Below, piece by piece: positions 12,076-26,400 of a DNA stretch of 64,000 bases. The stretch is from positions 17,206,001 through 17,270,000 of the forward strand of contig NC_071345.1 in assembly GCF_027744825.2 (NCBI RefSeq). The letters run 5' to 3'. The first letter of the stretch is position 1. Each line of letters opens with the position of its first letter. Position numbers and translations under genes: made by a program. A model generated the notes under the pieces. That model made no database searches and had not been told where the DNA came from. It saw only the letters and a list, made by a program, of their open reading frames with translations. This stretch comes from Synchiropus splendidus (lineage: Eukaryota; Chordata; Actinopteri; Syngnathiformes; Callionymidae).

Positions 12076-13029
12076 ATTTTTATTTTTGTGTGTCTGTGTG
12101 TTCATGTCATTCTGAAAACAAAGGTATCTATCTTTCAGGTAACCATCATTTCAGATGGCATCATGACGGTGCTGGCATTCGAACTCAGATCAGATTGGTC
12201 CCGCAGACACGTGCTTGTCAGGCTGCTTCGCGCCCCTTGCTCTCTGACGGAGGCGCTTCGCCCCAAAGCTTTAAGGATCTTCGGAAATCTGCCAGCTGAG
12301 CGTAGGCCACGGTGGGGTCAGGTAATCCCGCGCTAACAGGCTCCATGTCCGCTCAAGAGGATTGGGAAAGGTGGTTGGCTCTTGACTGCAGCTCGCCACA
12401 GCAGCTAAGCAGCCGGGAGACTCAGGCAAAGGTCGGCGGTAAACAAGCCAATGGAGAGCATGAATAACTTCGGAGGTAAGCTCGCACTAAACCTCCTCAA
12501 AGGGCTGTGAACTTGTCCCCAGAAAGGAAAGTGCTTATTGAACGTACATTTCTGGATGTGGATCCAACTTATTTTCGTCAGTGTCCGTGCTGATACTGTG
12601 CTAACACAGCTCTGACCGGGCCAGTTACATCCTGCAGGATCACCATCGGTCTTTATCAAGATGATTTTATGGCACCTTGGTGGCCATGAAGCTCCATGTT
12701 TCAAAAAGACAGCAGTATGTCTGGAACCAAGCCGTGCGATCCTCCACATCTGCCTGGCCCAGAAGGCTGGATGGCTCATCCACAAACACTTCCTCTCAGA
12801 AGGGATGAGACTCAGCTTCTCAAAATGAGAAGGTGTTCAACTCTTGCCAAGAAAGATTTAACACAAGGTGAAGCTCGGTGTAACGTTCCTGTCATGGTCT
12901 TAAATAGACCCTAATGCAGGATTAATATTTCTCCAACGGACCATGTCTTCAACTTCCACCGAGGCTGCTCTCCTCTCAATGACCCTTGATACAAACTCTC
13001 TATCTGCACATGAACAGTGTCACCGAGGT

Positions 13030-13210
13030 TAATCGCAGGATGAGCCATGCTAATAGCTACATGCTACGCAGCGCAAATGAGTCATTAGGAAGCGTGTTGA
13101 ACGCCACAATTATTCAGCGGCTCTTAAGAGCGGCAATCTTTCAATTATGCGCTAATTGAGACGTGCGCTGAGGCGCCTTGTTCCGAGTTCAATGAGGAGA
13201 CGAGAGGTCA
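13030..13210. promoter_or_regulatory. Candidate conserved non-coding element, 3' of ibtk
   Basis: A compositionally balanced stretch with homeodomain-type sites (gctaattgag, caattatgcg, gttaatcgc) and an E-box-like caggtg. No repeat or ORF explains it. Conservation cannot be tested here. Confidence 0.25.
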
Positions 13211-13629
13211 ATGAGCAGGTGACGTTTTAATGCATGCCATTTTCACTTGGGTCATTTTTCCCGTACACGCAAATCATCAGGAAACAGTGACGTGGTGCAG
13301 AACCAAACTACGCAGCTCCCAAAAACTTGACCTATCATTGTCCGCTGCATGCTACCAACAGATAAACGGCTTTAGTTTCATAGCTTACACAGTCAACCCA
13401 GATGACCACTCAAACTGCATGAACACACAATTTCCTAACATTCACATGTGGATTCATGCCACTCTGGACGACTCACAGGAAGTGAAAAGGACCATGTTGA
13501 TGGTAAACAGGTGAGTTACGAAGCTACATACAGAGCAGTGGGCGGTTGGCACACTTCATTTCAGAACCCTTTCCTCTGGCTCTACAAGTGATAGTCCTGC
13601 AGAGATCTCCCCCTGTTTCTTTGGCAACT

Positions 13630-13859
13630 TCACATTTTTTAATACTTGGGATTTATTAGCTTACAATGCAAGCCCACCAAAATAAGCAAAAAAGTAATCC
13701 CCTGATAAGAAACTTTAACGTTTGAAAAAGCTTGGAGCAGCGAAATAACAAGCCGAGACTTAATCTTGTCCCGCAGTGGGATGGATGAGGAACTGAACAG
13801 CGCTGGGAGACATGAAGGAGATGGTCTCACTCCGCTGGTATGTAGCGGCTGAACAAGCC
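13630..13859 (-). other. ibtk: ibtk 3'UTR with polyadenylation signal
   Basis: After the stop codon at 13860-13862, the first AATAAA on the minus strand is at 13657-13652. A short 3'UTR of about 220 nt is therefore predicted. Confidence 0.6.
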
Positions 13860-14409
13860 TCAGTGCTTGTTCCAGGTCGGGGCTGCCATGGGACCTCTGG
13901 AGGATCTCTCCACTGCGATGAACTCATCTGGGTTGTCACGCGCCTTATAATGGAGCAGAAGGTCCTGGATGGCTCGCTCTTCGATCTAGCAAAGAGAACG
14001 AGGAGATGAGGGGAAGAGAACTCTTGCGGGAGAGGAAACCACATGCCATTTCACGGGAGAAAGAGAAACTGCTGACACTAGAAGCTGAAGTTTATCTTAC
14101 AGAGGAAAATAGAAGCGTTTCTGGAAGGTGTCGACAGCAGCCTGGCAGCGGCTGCGGATCTCATTTTTCAGCACGGGATGTATATGAGATCCCAAAGCGG
14201 GGACATTAAATCATACTAGTGGGGAATGAAGGGTGCAAATGTGTGATCAGCGGCGCTTTTGGATGAGACGTGTTACCTGGATGAGCGCCAGTGGCTTCTC
14301 CCGACTGCGGATCAACGCAGCTTCCTGCTGCTTTTCCTCCTCCACAATGGACGCAAAGGTCACCAAGGAGGAGCGGGGTGGGCTTCCTACTGCTCCCAGC
14401 AGCCACGGC
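13860..14409 (-). CDS. ibtk: ibtk coding exons 27-28: conserved C-terminus
   Basis: Exons 14409-14277 (45 codons) and 13985-13860 (41 codons plus stop). They encode VTFASIVEEEKQQEAALIRS, REKPLALIQ, then IEERAIQDLLLHYKARDNPD, EFIAVERS and the ending PTWNKH. Human IBTK ends PMWNKHGC, so this copy stops two residues earlier. These exons sit 3.7 kb from the rest of the gene. They are joined to it because phase 2 at 18139 matches the acceptor at 14409 and the sequence continues the human alignment. Confidence 0.93.
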
Positions 14410-17400
14410 CTGGAGGGGGGAGAGTCGTGCAGGGAGAATCAGAAGGTGCTGATACACGCAGCAAACGTCTCAGCAGGTGGACAAACCATGAGTCAACTAC
14501 TAGTGACAAGTTGTGTGTGTGAGAACGAGCGCCAGGCTCTCAGAGACGCTCAGATTTAACCGAACCTGAAATTAAATTTAATTTTAGACCACAGCCTGGG
14601 TTTTGTCAGAATGAGAGTCCAGACAGCACTTATTGAGCTCAGATACCTGTTTACTCTCACACTGCTGCCTGCAGCGCAGCTTCAGAGATGCTAATTTGAT
14701 GCAGGGGACAGATTTTAAATCGTACTTTACAGACTGGAAACACATGAAAGAGGCCATGCAGCGCATTCATGGTCCACACAAGTTCTTTTATACAGGCAGG
14801 ATTTTTTCTACTTCTCCCTCCCAGAACATCCAAGACTTTAAGAGGGGATGTAATGCCGCTCGTACAAACAGATCAAACCATCTCCTTCAGCAATGGTTTA
14901 AAGAAAAGACGAGCAACGCCTGGGTCAGCAAATCAGAGCAAATAAAATCACTGACTATTAAGGCACCAGTGCAAATCTTAGTTAATTGCAGTTCTACTAT
15001 TTAGTGTCATTTACACCAATAGCTACTTAATTGTCTTGGGCTTAACTTGTTTAATTTAGTCATCAGGGACCTACAATTTAGCTCTTAAGGTTAAGAATGT
15101 GTGGTTGCTTTCTATCCGTTTGTTGTCTTTCATGTCTGATCATCTTTAGTATGGAGGTACAACCAAAAAAATACTGTTTATTTCAGCATGTTGAAATAAA
15201 CAAAACTCCACTGACAATGTGGCACCTGTTTAAGTGTGGATTACCAATCTGTAAAGTATGCAGATGTCACACACTTAATTCAACCAACAAGCAAAAAACA
15301 ATCCACCATATCAGTGAAGATTTAATGCCGCTAGCAAAGGTGCAAAGTCTCTAGCGTATATGCCCAGCATAAGCAACAACAATGGCTGTGCACAGCTCCT
15401 CATAAAACTGAAAAGTCTTTGAATAACACCCTGAAGGCTCTGCAGTCCACACTTGCAGTGAGGTGATCTGAAAGGCATTGAGATGTTCCACAAGTGGGTG
15501 ACAAGTCTGAGGACAAAGCAGGCCATGTAAGAAGAGGGATGTTGTGTGGAAACTGAGGTGTGTACCCGAGTGTTGTGTTGCTGCAATGTGTGTTGAAACT
15601 GTGACAACTGTGTTGTTATGAAGAAGGCCATTCACTCTGCCAAGCAAAACAGTCAGAGTGGTCCAATGATGGTAACTGATCCCTCCCGACAACAAAAATT
15701 CTGCCTCCGCCCTGGTGATCCATTCGCCTGTCGTGGTCCCTTGGACACCATCAGCGTCTCGCAAGTGAAAACATAACAACCACACATATTCTGCCTTTTA
15801 TGAGGATGTCTATCATTCAGGATGGACCTGACCTAAGGGCTCCACTGACACGAGACAATCCCAAATGTGACACAGAACAGTGGCCTGATATTAGCTTGGG
15901 ATGGGCACACGTGGCTGGCACTGATGGTCCATGGTGGTTCCAGTATGATGGTCCCAATTGACTCAGGATGGTGGAGTGATGGGACCAACATTGCGTGCAA
16001 TAATCCTGACAATCTTAGAATTGCTGAGGTCACTTAGGAGCATACGGCAGAAATGAGAAGTACTTCAGAGACTTCCATTTATGCCCCTCATTAAAACACT
16101 TTTAAATAGTAAGTTCTTCATATCATGTGCATAGCAGGTGTTCTGTTCTCTGTGGAGTTCAGTCCATATTTCATTTTTAATCTGGCTCTTGTTTTCGGTT
16201 TGCTTAGTTTTTCCCATATGTTGTTGGTTAGTATCAGACAAATGTTGCTTCATTATCCAATTCTTAAGTCTCCATTTGGACAAAAATATCGGTGCTTCTA
16301 AGAAGAAGAATTTCAGTGTTCATAATACATCCACCCAGTGTGAGTTTTAGCTTCAGACACAACCTGTCTGATACTAGATTGGAGCCAAAACGTCAGGCAG
16401 ACACTTCTATTAATTTTGACATTGATATGGACGCAGGGTCCCAGGAGGCAAGACCGAACGCGTATGAGGCGGCTGCTGCTTCCTGAGCCTTGAACTACAC
16501 CATCGCACTGCTCAATGGAAAACCGAGAGGAACCTGAAACCTGCTCTGTGTTCTGTATGATCTGCTGTGACATGAGGGCTGCCCTTATCTATTCTGATTA
16601 CCGTCACTGGCTTCACCAGAGTGACTCACAGCTGTTTAATATCTGGAGGTCGTCTCAAAGCTGTGTAGCAAAGCAGGAAACTGGGGAATACATTGTATGA
16701 CTGAAAGAAAGGGAAGATTTTAAACACCTTTGTCAGTGTATTATTTGCTAAAACAGTGACTTTTGTTCTCATTATTATGAACTACGATCTCAGGCCCTTC
16801 TAACACATGGAATTGTTTGCATTCAAATGGAGTATCAGTCGCTACATGGAAGTATGATCAACAACTGGGAATCTTACTCAGATTTATAAGTGATAGCCTG
16901 CTGTGCTGCCTATCTGTTCTGAAACAGCCCAGTCCTTCACCCTGATTTAACTACATAACCTGTCAGCAAATTTGTGTCTAGAAACTACACACTCACAAAG
17001 TAAACATGGATCTCTGTAATGTGCTTGTCGGTGTGGTGTGGTGAACCCTCTTCTCTCTGCTCTGAGAATACACACGAACATTCTCAGATCAGATTCTCAG
17101 AATAAAGTGAGAACAATCTGTGAATTATTACACAAGCTGTTGCAAATATTGTGGGGTTGTAGGAACCAAAAATACATGTCTAATGTTTTCACTCCAGCAC
17201 ACTTGTCAGCCGCTGCCATCTCTGTAATAACAGAACGTGATATCACTGACAATAATCAATAAAAATGTAACCACTTTTTCTGAATCCTGTTGAGAGAGAG
17301 AGGAGGATGTAAGGTTTTTGCCACAGAGGCCACACATTTTTTTTCTTCCTTCTTTCTCAACCTATCAAAGCAGACGGCCACCCACCCAGGGCTGAGCTCC

Positions 17401-20400
17401 TTAGTGCTCAGAGAGTCACTCCTGAGGCAGCGCTGCTAAGTGCTCACTCCCCGATCACCTATTCACCGTAAATCATTTTTGAACAGATGTGCAAATCATG
17501 AGTGCCTGGTGGGGAATTCTGGAGAAGATGAAAGCTATATATGAAATACTTGTCAAATACAGACTTCAAATGAGCTGCCAACCTAAAAATATTGATGGCT
17601 ATATAATATTGTGGCATGTTAAACACAGACAATTATATTATTATAATTAAGTTCATGAGCTGGAGTCCATGGATGGAAACTCAAACTCGGATGCAGACAT
17701 TATCAAGAAAATAACACACTTCCATTCACACTAGAGCAACAGATCTGCAGTGTCTACTAAAAATAGATATTAGTGAATCATAATCTTGCGCTGTTTTTAT
17801 CAGGCTATGACTTGTCATGGTTGAGGTCAGGGTGACATGGATTGTTTGCAGGTCAATTGGGCAGCATCTGGTCACCCAGATCTTCATGCCATTTAATGTC
17901 AATCAGGCACAGTTCTCAGCAAACTCAAAAACAAGTTATTAGGTTCTCACTTCTGTTTTCACTTCCGCAAAAGCACTATTAGAAGACATAGCCAGCTTTT
18001 TCCTTATGTAGTGTTTAGTACATGACAGATGGCAACTCGATGACCAGTACAAGACAGTGAAAGAGGAAGCGCAACGACGCAGCAGTGCCCCCATGTGGCA
18101 GGCCAGGTTAAATGACCACATTACAGTCGTCTACTTACCCTATGGGCTTGTCCTGCTCGCTTTCTTCATATTTGTGAGCGACTCTTCGACTGGTGGGTGC
18201 GACAGTGGTGGGAGAGACTTGGGCACCTCCCTGACCCCTCTGAACTCTCTGCTGTGTGTTTAGTCTGTTCTCCTCCTCCAGCAGCGCCCGGAACGAACAA
18301 GTGGAGGGTGGGGACTGAACTGCGGTGGCCCTGCAGACAAAAAAATGTAAAGAGAGAAGAGGTTGGCGCACGCTACTGTATACAGCAAAACAAATTAACA
18401 TGCCTGATTTCGCAATTCTTAAGACCTCTTTAATAATGTCACACGCATTTGGTCACTTAAAAAAAATTGAAACCGTTTAAGTCTGCCTCAATTTCTGCTG
18501 GTCAAACAGTCATCCACCGACTCACTCACCAGGCCTTTCCATTGCTGCTCTTGGTCGGGGTGACTATGTGGGCAGGTTTGGATACTGTGGTGTCCATACT
18601 AGCTTCCTTGTGGGCCATGGCCAGCAACTTCCTCTGCTTCTGAGACAGCTTTGTCGACACAGGGGAGGGTTTGGTGACAGAACTGCAGAATGAGAGGAAT
18701 GGAAGAACATTTAGCTTATGGAAACATATCTTTTGGTTTAATCAAAAATACCTTCCCAGGTTTTTTGGGGTTGCACCAGGGGACGGCATAGAAGTGGCTT
18801 CTAAATCCATAATGGTTCGCAGATTCAACACTGGGGGTGGCTGAACAGGTCTGAAAATTGTTTGATTGTTTTTAATGCAGTTTGGAGAGGATGCCGGTCT
18901 TATTCAACATTCACTAAATATATCAGAAGCTTGATCAATTTAAGTTTATATCAAACGGATGACTGACGTTTATACAGTAAAGGCTTCTCCAAGCCATCCT
19001 ACCTTTGAAGAAGTGGGATGTTCCGTGGTGCAGAGTTTGGGGGTGTTGGAAGACCATTACTAAAGGAGGTCGGGGTACTGGGTGGGCTTTTTAAACTTTG
19101 AGAGAGAGCCTTCCCGTTCTATCAAAACAGAAATACACAGCATCTTCAGCAAATTCTGGGCCCACAAATATGTACTTTTAATTGATGAAGCCAGTTCTGG
19201 GGCTGAAAATGGAAACTGCAAATGTACAGTAATGCTGACCATTTTGGGGTAATCATTTGTGAGTTGCGTAATGAAATAAACCAACCTCGGGTCTGTCATG
19301 AAACACTGGCGACTGCATGTCTCGAGGACTGCCCACTCCCATGCAGCTGCCTTCGGAGTCGGAAGTGAGCAGCTCGTGTAGGGACTCGGCAGAGTTGGCT
19401 TCCACTGTCTTCACCAGACATGGCATAACCACTGAGGAAAAGCAGAGTTTCAGGGGAAAACTGTGCCTTACAACCAGAAACATAAACTGTTTAAATGGGT
19501 AGCAACAGTGTGTGTTTAGCTGTTTACCAGTAGGAGGGGGGCTCTGAATGATGTCAGACAGAGTGTAGCCTCCTGAGCTGTCAGATCGTCGCCTTGGTTT
19601 CTTTTTAGCCTTCATCTTTGCCTTCTTCAGAAGCGTCTCCCTGAGGAAAACATGCTTTATTTATTTATTTATTTATTTTTTACAGAACAAGATTCAAACT
19701 GGTTGTCTGTGATCTAGCTGCGGCCATCTATCAAGCCTCTAAAGAATTCATTTCCATTTCTCTTTTTTTTTATTGCTTTTCATACCTGCAGCTGTGGTCC
19801 AGTTCTTCAGGTTTTGTGCTGAAAGCAGAGTCGAACTCTTCTTCCTCATACATACTGAGGTCAGGAGCACCTGGGTATGGGGTGATCACCCTTTTTTGCA
19901 TTGCTGGGATCTGCCAATGACAATTACACCATTATATTGCAATTACTTAACTGCAATCATTTCATAAACCAATGAGCGGTGTCACAATAAAAATAAATAT
20001 GTTAGTACTGGCTAGAAGTCATCAGCAACTGTCAGACAAACATTTTATATCAATACTGAATCATTTTCAATGAGTCACTCAATTGAAGACTCCATGCCTT
20101 AAATATGATGGTAGTTACCACACACAAATTGGCAGAACTCAATATATGTGACAATATACACTGTGCATTACAGATTAGTGAAGTGAACATTCACTGTACA
20201 GTCCAGCGGATGGTAACCTTTTTCATCCAGACAGCCTGCATATGGTATTTTAGAAAGGAATTCCAAGAGAGCCATATCTTTTTTAATACTGATTACAACT
20301 AAGTGAGGAAGGACGGCCAACAATTTTTCATAACTTAATAACTAAGTTACAACAATGTCTACTTGCCGTGCGCCTCAACAGTGCCATCTAGTGATTACCG

Positions 20401-23400
20401 TTTACTATACACAAAATACAGAACGTGTTTTACACTGTATGGTGTGCATTTTCACAACTTATGACGCAGCAACACAGAACTGGAAGCAAGAAATTTCGAT
20501 GAGGAGCCATCACTTCATCGAAAGTCCAATTTGACGATCAAGTTCAACACATATTAATTTTATGTGGCTTAGCATGATCCATCATTCTCAACAATAAAAC
20601 TCTTGCACATGAACCTAAACAGTTCCAATGATGCTTTGCAGTCGAGTCAACCAATCACAGTGGTTGATCACAATAATATGGCTCCGCCTCCACAGTGGGT
20701 GAGTTGAGCACTCAGTGCTCAAGGATCAGAAGAGAAGTGGGAAGACGATGCATTGCACTGTTGCACTTTAATGTCAATAAAATACATGTAACTTCATTGG
20801 CCTGATGTGACGAGGCTCAATCTACAGCATGAAGCTTGTTTGGCCATGTTATCGTGATCAAAGACTACGATTAGTTGAATGGGCTGCAGTGTACCAGGGG
20901 AAGACACAGCAACTGAGCTTGTTGTTGACAGTGACAAATGCTACTTGGATTCACACAATATTGATAGCTGTAGTAAAAGGTCTGGAGTAGGGGGCACTGC
21001 CGTTTGTCAAAACAATGAGTCTGTACCATGCAAGAGCCTTGTGAGCCATAGGTTTGTGACTGCTGGTCCGTGGAGACTGTGACCTCATGGATCAGCTGCT
21101 GTGAAGAGTGCATAGTTCCAACGCGCACCAAGGTGAGTTATGCAAATGACAAACCTTGGTTCACGGCAAAACTCAGACAGATTAGACGGGAGAAGGAGGC
21201 AGCTCGCAAGTGTGGGGACAGGAACTGCTACAAAGAGCTGAAGTATCAGTTTGAGTGAGCTGAAGAAAGCTAAAGCCGTATACTCTGACAAACTTAGGCA
21301 GCAGTTCTCAGCCAATGACTGCATTCGGCTGCAGTGTGGAGAGGGTTTAAGGTGTTCAAAAACTACAAGCCACTTGCCCCCCCACCCCCACCCTGCACAG
21401 GACATGAACAACTTCTACTGTCGCTTCGAGCAGCCATTGTGTCAGTTTGATATAAACTTAAATTGATCAGTTCAGGAAGCTGAACCTTTGGAAGGCTGCG
21501 GGTCCAGACAGAGTCTCCCCTGCCATCCCGCCCTGAGCTGGCTCCAGGGTTCCTTGGTGTCCTGTCATATTCCTGCCTGTTTTAAGTCCGTAAAGCTGAT
21601 GAAGTTTGCGGATGACACCACCATCATCGGGCTCATCTTAAATGGAGATGAGTCGGCTTACAGGAGGGAGGTGGAGCGGTTGGTGTCCTGGTGCAGCCAC
21701 AACAACATTGAGCTCAACACCCAGAAGACGGTGGAGATGATCATGGACTTCAGGAGAATCACAGCTCCTCCGTTCCCTCTCATGTTGGCTGGTTCGCCCA
21801 TTCCCACAGTGGACTCCTTCTACTTCCTGGGAACCACCATCACTGAGGACCTCAAATGGGAACTGACCATCAGGTCCCTCATCAGGAAGGCCCAGCAGAG
21901 AATGTTCTTCTTGCAGCAGCTACGAAAACTACGACTGCTGACGAAGTTCCTGGTGGAGTTCTATACGTCCATCATCCAGTCCATCCTCACCGTCTGGTAC
22001 AGCAGCGCCACCGCCAGGGACAAGAGCAGACCGCAGCGCATTGTGCGTTCTGCTGAGAAGGTGAGCGGTTGCAGCCTGCCACCACTTCATGACCTGTATG
22101 TCTCCAGGACCCAGAGACGTGCAGGTCGGATTAGAACCGGCCCTTCTCACCCTAGACATGGACTGTTTGTTCCTCTTCCCTCTGGCAGGAGGCTGCGGTC
22201 AATCCAGACCAGAACCTCCCGTCACAGCAACAGCTTCTTCCCCTCGGCTGTCAGACTGTTGAATTCGTGATCAGCCTTTGTTGTTTGTGGGTTATTTATT
22301 TGATTGTATTTTGTTCATGACAGCACTTTCCTAGTTAGTGGGATCCCCACCGACCATGGTAATAAAGTTGATTCTGATATATGACACATTAACAGGAAAT
22401 CATGTGTAAATTATTCAGCAATTAGACAATGCCTGCATGAGATGAGCGATGAGTGAATTCATTGGATAAAAATAGAAACACAAAATGAATATTCAAATCA
22501 AGAAGAGTGTAATGCAGATTGGGGAAAGTCTGTGTGGTGACTCACCATCCTCCTGTAGGCACTGGAAAGCTCCATGAGCACTTCATCACTAAGAATATCC
22601 AGGGCCCTGGAGAGCAGAACAACAACAGCAGAACAAATAGGAAGATTAGTGCCCATTTATTATGGTGGTGAGTATACAAAAATAATGACTCATCTCCAAA
22701 ACAAAATACACATGAAAATTGCCAAGAAATTACTTCAATCAAACTTCAGAGTAAAATACACTCTCATCTCATGAGACAGTCAGATATGGAAGTTGGACAA
22801 GTTTATCAAACACATTTGTACACAGCAAAGGGCCAAAACTACAAAAAAAAAAATATGCGTCTCGTCTGAAAACATGCAGCTAGTAGTCATATAGCAATCC
22901 TACTATAAAGGTCACACAATACAGTGTGACCTTTGGGAGGGTTACAGTGGGTTAATTTGGGACCCCGTCCACGTTATTTTATCTACTTAAACTGCATGTT
23001 CTGCTGTGTCTTGCCTCAGCTCATACTGTATTCAGCTGCCTCACCATGATTTCCCATGTTGCAATTTACAAAGTGCATGCAGCCATTAGATAAGATAGGC
23101 AGCAAACTGAAGGTTGTACCTCTGTCTGAAAAGCACTGTGGTCGAGGAAAAAAACACTAAATTTAGTTAATCTCACTTCCACTTAGGTGAAGTGACATAG
23201 TAAAATCGAGAAGCGACGGCGGGCACCCTCTTTCTGTAAAGTTCAAATGCTTTTCAAGACAAAATACATTCCCGTGGATGTGTAGAGAATATTTTAGCAT
23301 GAGCTTCTTACTTTGACTCCAACAGGGCAGTGATGTTGAGCACTATAAACTGAATACAGGACAGTTTCAGTTGCTCAGCGTTGTACATCGTAGCAAACTC

Positions 23401-26400
23401 TAGAATCTCAGCTGCATTTTTCAGAGTCACTGAAAGAGAAGATCACGACTTTCATTCAGAAATGGTATGTCGACTTGAAAATAAATGAATAAATCAGGAC
23501 CATGGATTGTTATTACAACTTACAATTCTCTGTGATGACAACTTCACACATCTCTTTCAAACGTGTGATCAGGAGCTGATCAGCGACAACCAGAACATTG
23601 CAGACAAACTCCACATTTGAACAATCTTGTTGGGAAAAAGACAGAATACACGTAAAAAAATAGTTGGCATTTACAAAGAGAGCATGGAAACTTGAAGAGA
23701 ACCTTTTATGGAGGGAGACTCATCTGTGTAAATATACTCCAGAATGACCTGCAGAATCTCAGAGCTGGTGGGCATTTCAAGTGCAGTACAAGATGTGGCC
23801 TGCGAGGGGCGCAAGGGACATAGAAAATGACCTTTAGGACACAGGCTTAGGTTTGCAGATAAGAACTCACCTCTATCCACGGGTTTCCAAGCATGCTATG
23901 GAAATATTCTGCCAAAACAATGATAAAAACAATATTTTTTAAAATAATAATTAGAATAAAGCTGTAAATGAGTGACAAGGCCATACCTAGTCTTGCACAG
24001 AGGACACTCTTGTGACATGGAAACTCCTTGCCATCTTCGGATTTTAGCGTGACATCACACAGATAGGAGCTGCGGGGGCACAAATATGAGTTTGATTCAA
24101 GGAATGAGATATAAAGTTCAATGGATTTTTTTGACCCACCATTTTTTCTGATTGAATTTCAGCTTGTTCCCAGTTTTTTTGTTCACGACAATGATCTTTC
24201 CACCTTCGTATCTCACCCCATCCAGCCTGTTAATAAGTGAGGAGGGCACTTGTTATGCTACACCGAAATGTAATTTACTTAACAATAGGTGAAAGACAGC
24301 AATTGGAGAGGCATACATTCTTCAACACATAAACAAGAGACATATTTTACTTTAAAATGACAAGCATTACTTCCTACCGTGCAGACAGGTTGCCCAAGCT
24401 GAGCTTCTTGGCAAAGCTCTGCAAAGTTTTCACTGGGTTTTGCCCATCACCATGAGCCCCAGCCTTGTCACTCTTGCCTCCTTTTGCCTTCTTGCCCTGT
24501 TTGGAGGTCTTGCTCTTCGCATTGTTGGCTTCATGTTTATTAGCGGGGGAAAGAGAGCGGTAGACTTCCAGCGCTGAGCGCCCTCTCATGCTCAAGTTCT
24601 GGAGGCTGCTGATAAGCTTCTCCTGCCCTGAATCCTGGCCAAAACATCAGAGATACATACTTCAAGCCAAACATGAAGCCAAGATGAAAGGAGGAGAGAA
24701 ATACTGAATCAGAGTCAGTAGTTCAGCCAATTAAATTAGATGATCCATTGAAATAGCAATATTTTTACTACTTTCCTCACCTGGATTTGCCCAGTCTTGA
24801 CCTCTGAAACTGTCGGCCGAGCGCCGTGCATCAGAAGCTCGCAGGAGTCGGTGTAGATGAAGTGCAGTGCATACTCCAGCATGTCCGCTGGGATCTTCTC
24901 CAATATCAGCAAGTCACAGCCCACCGCATCTTCACTTTTCTTAACGTCTTTGTCAGCGTCCTCATCAACAACACACCCCTCAGACATGAACAGTTTTCGG
25001 AAGAACTCCGACCGCATGGATAGGATGTATTTGTGCGCGGCAAACGTGCGGTTGCCAGCTTGAAGTGTGACGTCATGGATGTTGTCGGTTTCATCTGCCT
25101 CATCCAAGAGCCTCCGAAAATGCTGGGAGAAGGTTGACGCTGAAACACCGGGAATCTCATATAGACTGTAATACAAAAATGATGAACAAAAACAAATATT
25201 TGAGAGCGGGCAAAGGCAGTAAATAAGACTTAAAAGAAAACAGAGGTCAAAACATCATCATAAAATAACCACTATTTGTTAAACTAAAACTGAGATAGAA
25301 ATAATTTTGTGATTCTAGGGGGAGGTGACAGACCTTGTTTTGGGGTCTGACTGAAGTGCTCCAAAATTGCGTCCCTTGGAGTCTGTGGTGATGCTCACTG
25401 CTCTGTGGACGTAGGGAAGTTTCTCCAGCTTGATCCTCTCAAACACTGTCCCAACATCTGAATGGCCACAAACCTCCACTCCAATATCTGAAGTGTGAGA
25501 ATATTTCATATCACAAATTTAAATCAAGACCAACCATTTTCAGAAATAAAAGAAGTACTCATGGAGAACTACTTGAAGAAAAAACAGTGATAAGTATGGC
25601 ACAGAATTTATTGCAAAACACAGGCGCAACGCTTTCCTGTCAGTCAATCCTCTCACCTTTCTTTTCACTGATCTTCTTGTATTCCCCAGCCCACACGCCG
25701 CTGAAGCCCTCACCCTCCTGAGTCACAAACATCATGCCGTTTTTGCTGAGTGCAATGTCGGACATGAAAACCTGACGCCCATACGCCCACCGGCACTGTC
25801 TCACAGAGCTGCCCGAGGAGCGCCAGGAGAACACCTGAAAGTCAGGAAATTTAAAAGAAAGTTACACAAATAACATTTAGCTTAAAAGAACTTTGGGGTT
25901 GTGTAACTGTTTATCATGCGCTATAGGTTAGATAACGACTCGGAGGGAGATGTTAAAAATAAATGGTTCTGTGACTGTGCTGACATTTGGAAAGTGTGTG
26001 CGATGAAACCTTACTTTTCCTGTAAGCATGTTTTTATTTGAATCACTGCCTTTTTCAAGTGTTTTCTTGCCCTTTGTTGTTTTGCATTAGACCAAAAGAT
26101 ATTACTTGCAAGGCAATTACTTTAGAAGTGACCTCCTCAAAGTGTATTTCCTGGCACTCGTACACGGAGAATACTAAAAGCTCAGTCGTTCTAATCCTCG
26201 ACCCAACTCAAGGAGAGCAAATAAATACACATGGGTGCATCAACTCATTCCAAAACAAATAGAACACTAGTTTGATGGTAAAAATAAATAAAATAAAATA
26301 ATCATTATTGAAGAATTTAAAGCTTTCTGACTTCATTGAAACCTACGTGAACAACGAAAATAAAAGTGGTATGACAGTAAATTCTGGGGTGGAGACTGCA

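Larger units (their letters stand above)
11933..13629. other. Intergenic DNA between tent5a and ibtk, right part
   Basis: No gene found. It includes the degenerate repeat at 12.0 kb and the candidate regulatory stretch at 13.03 kb. Confidence 0.5.

Noticed and set aside
14633..15004. 123-codon plus-strand ORF in the ibtk 3.7-kb intron
   Set aside because: No recognised family, no supporting splice sites, opposite strand to ibtk.
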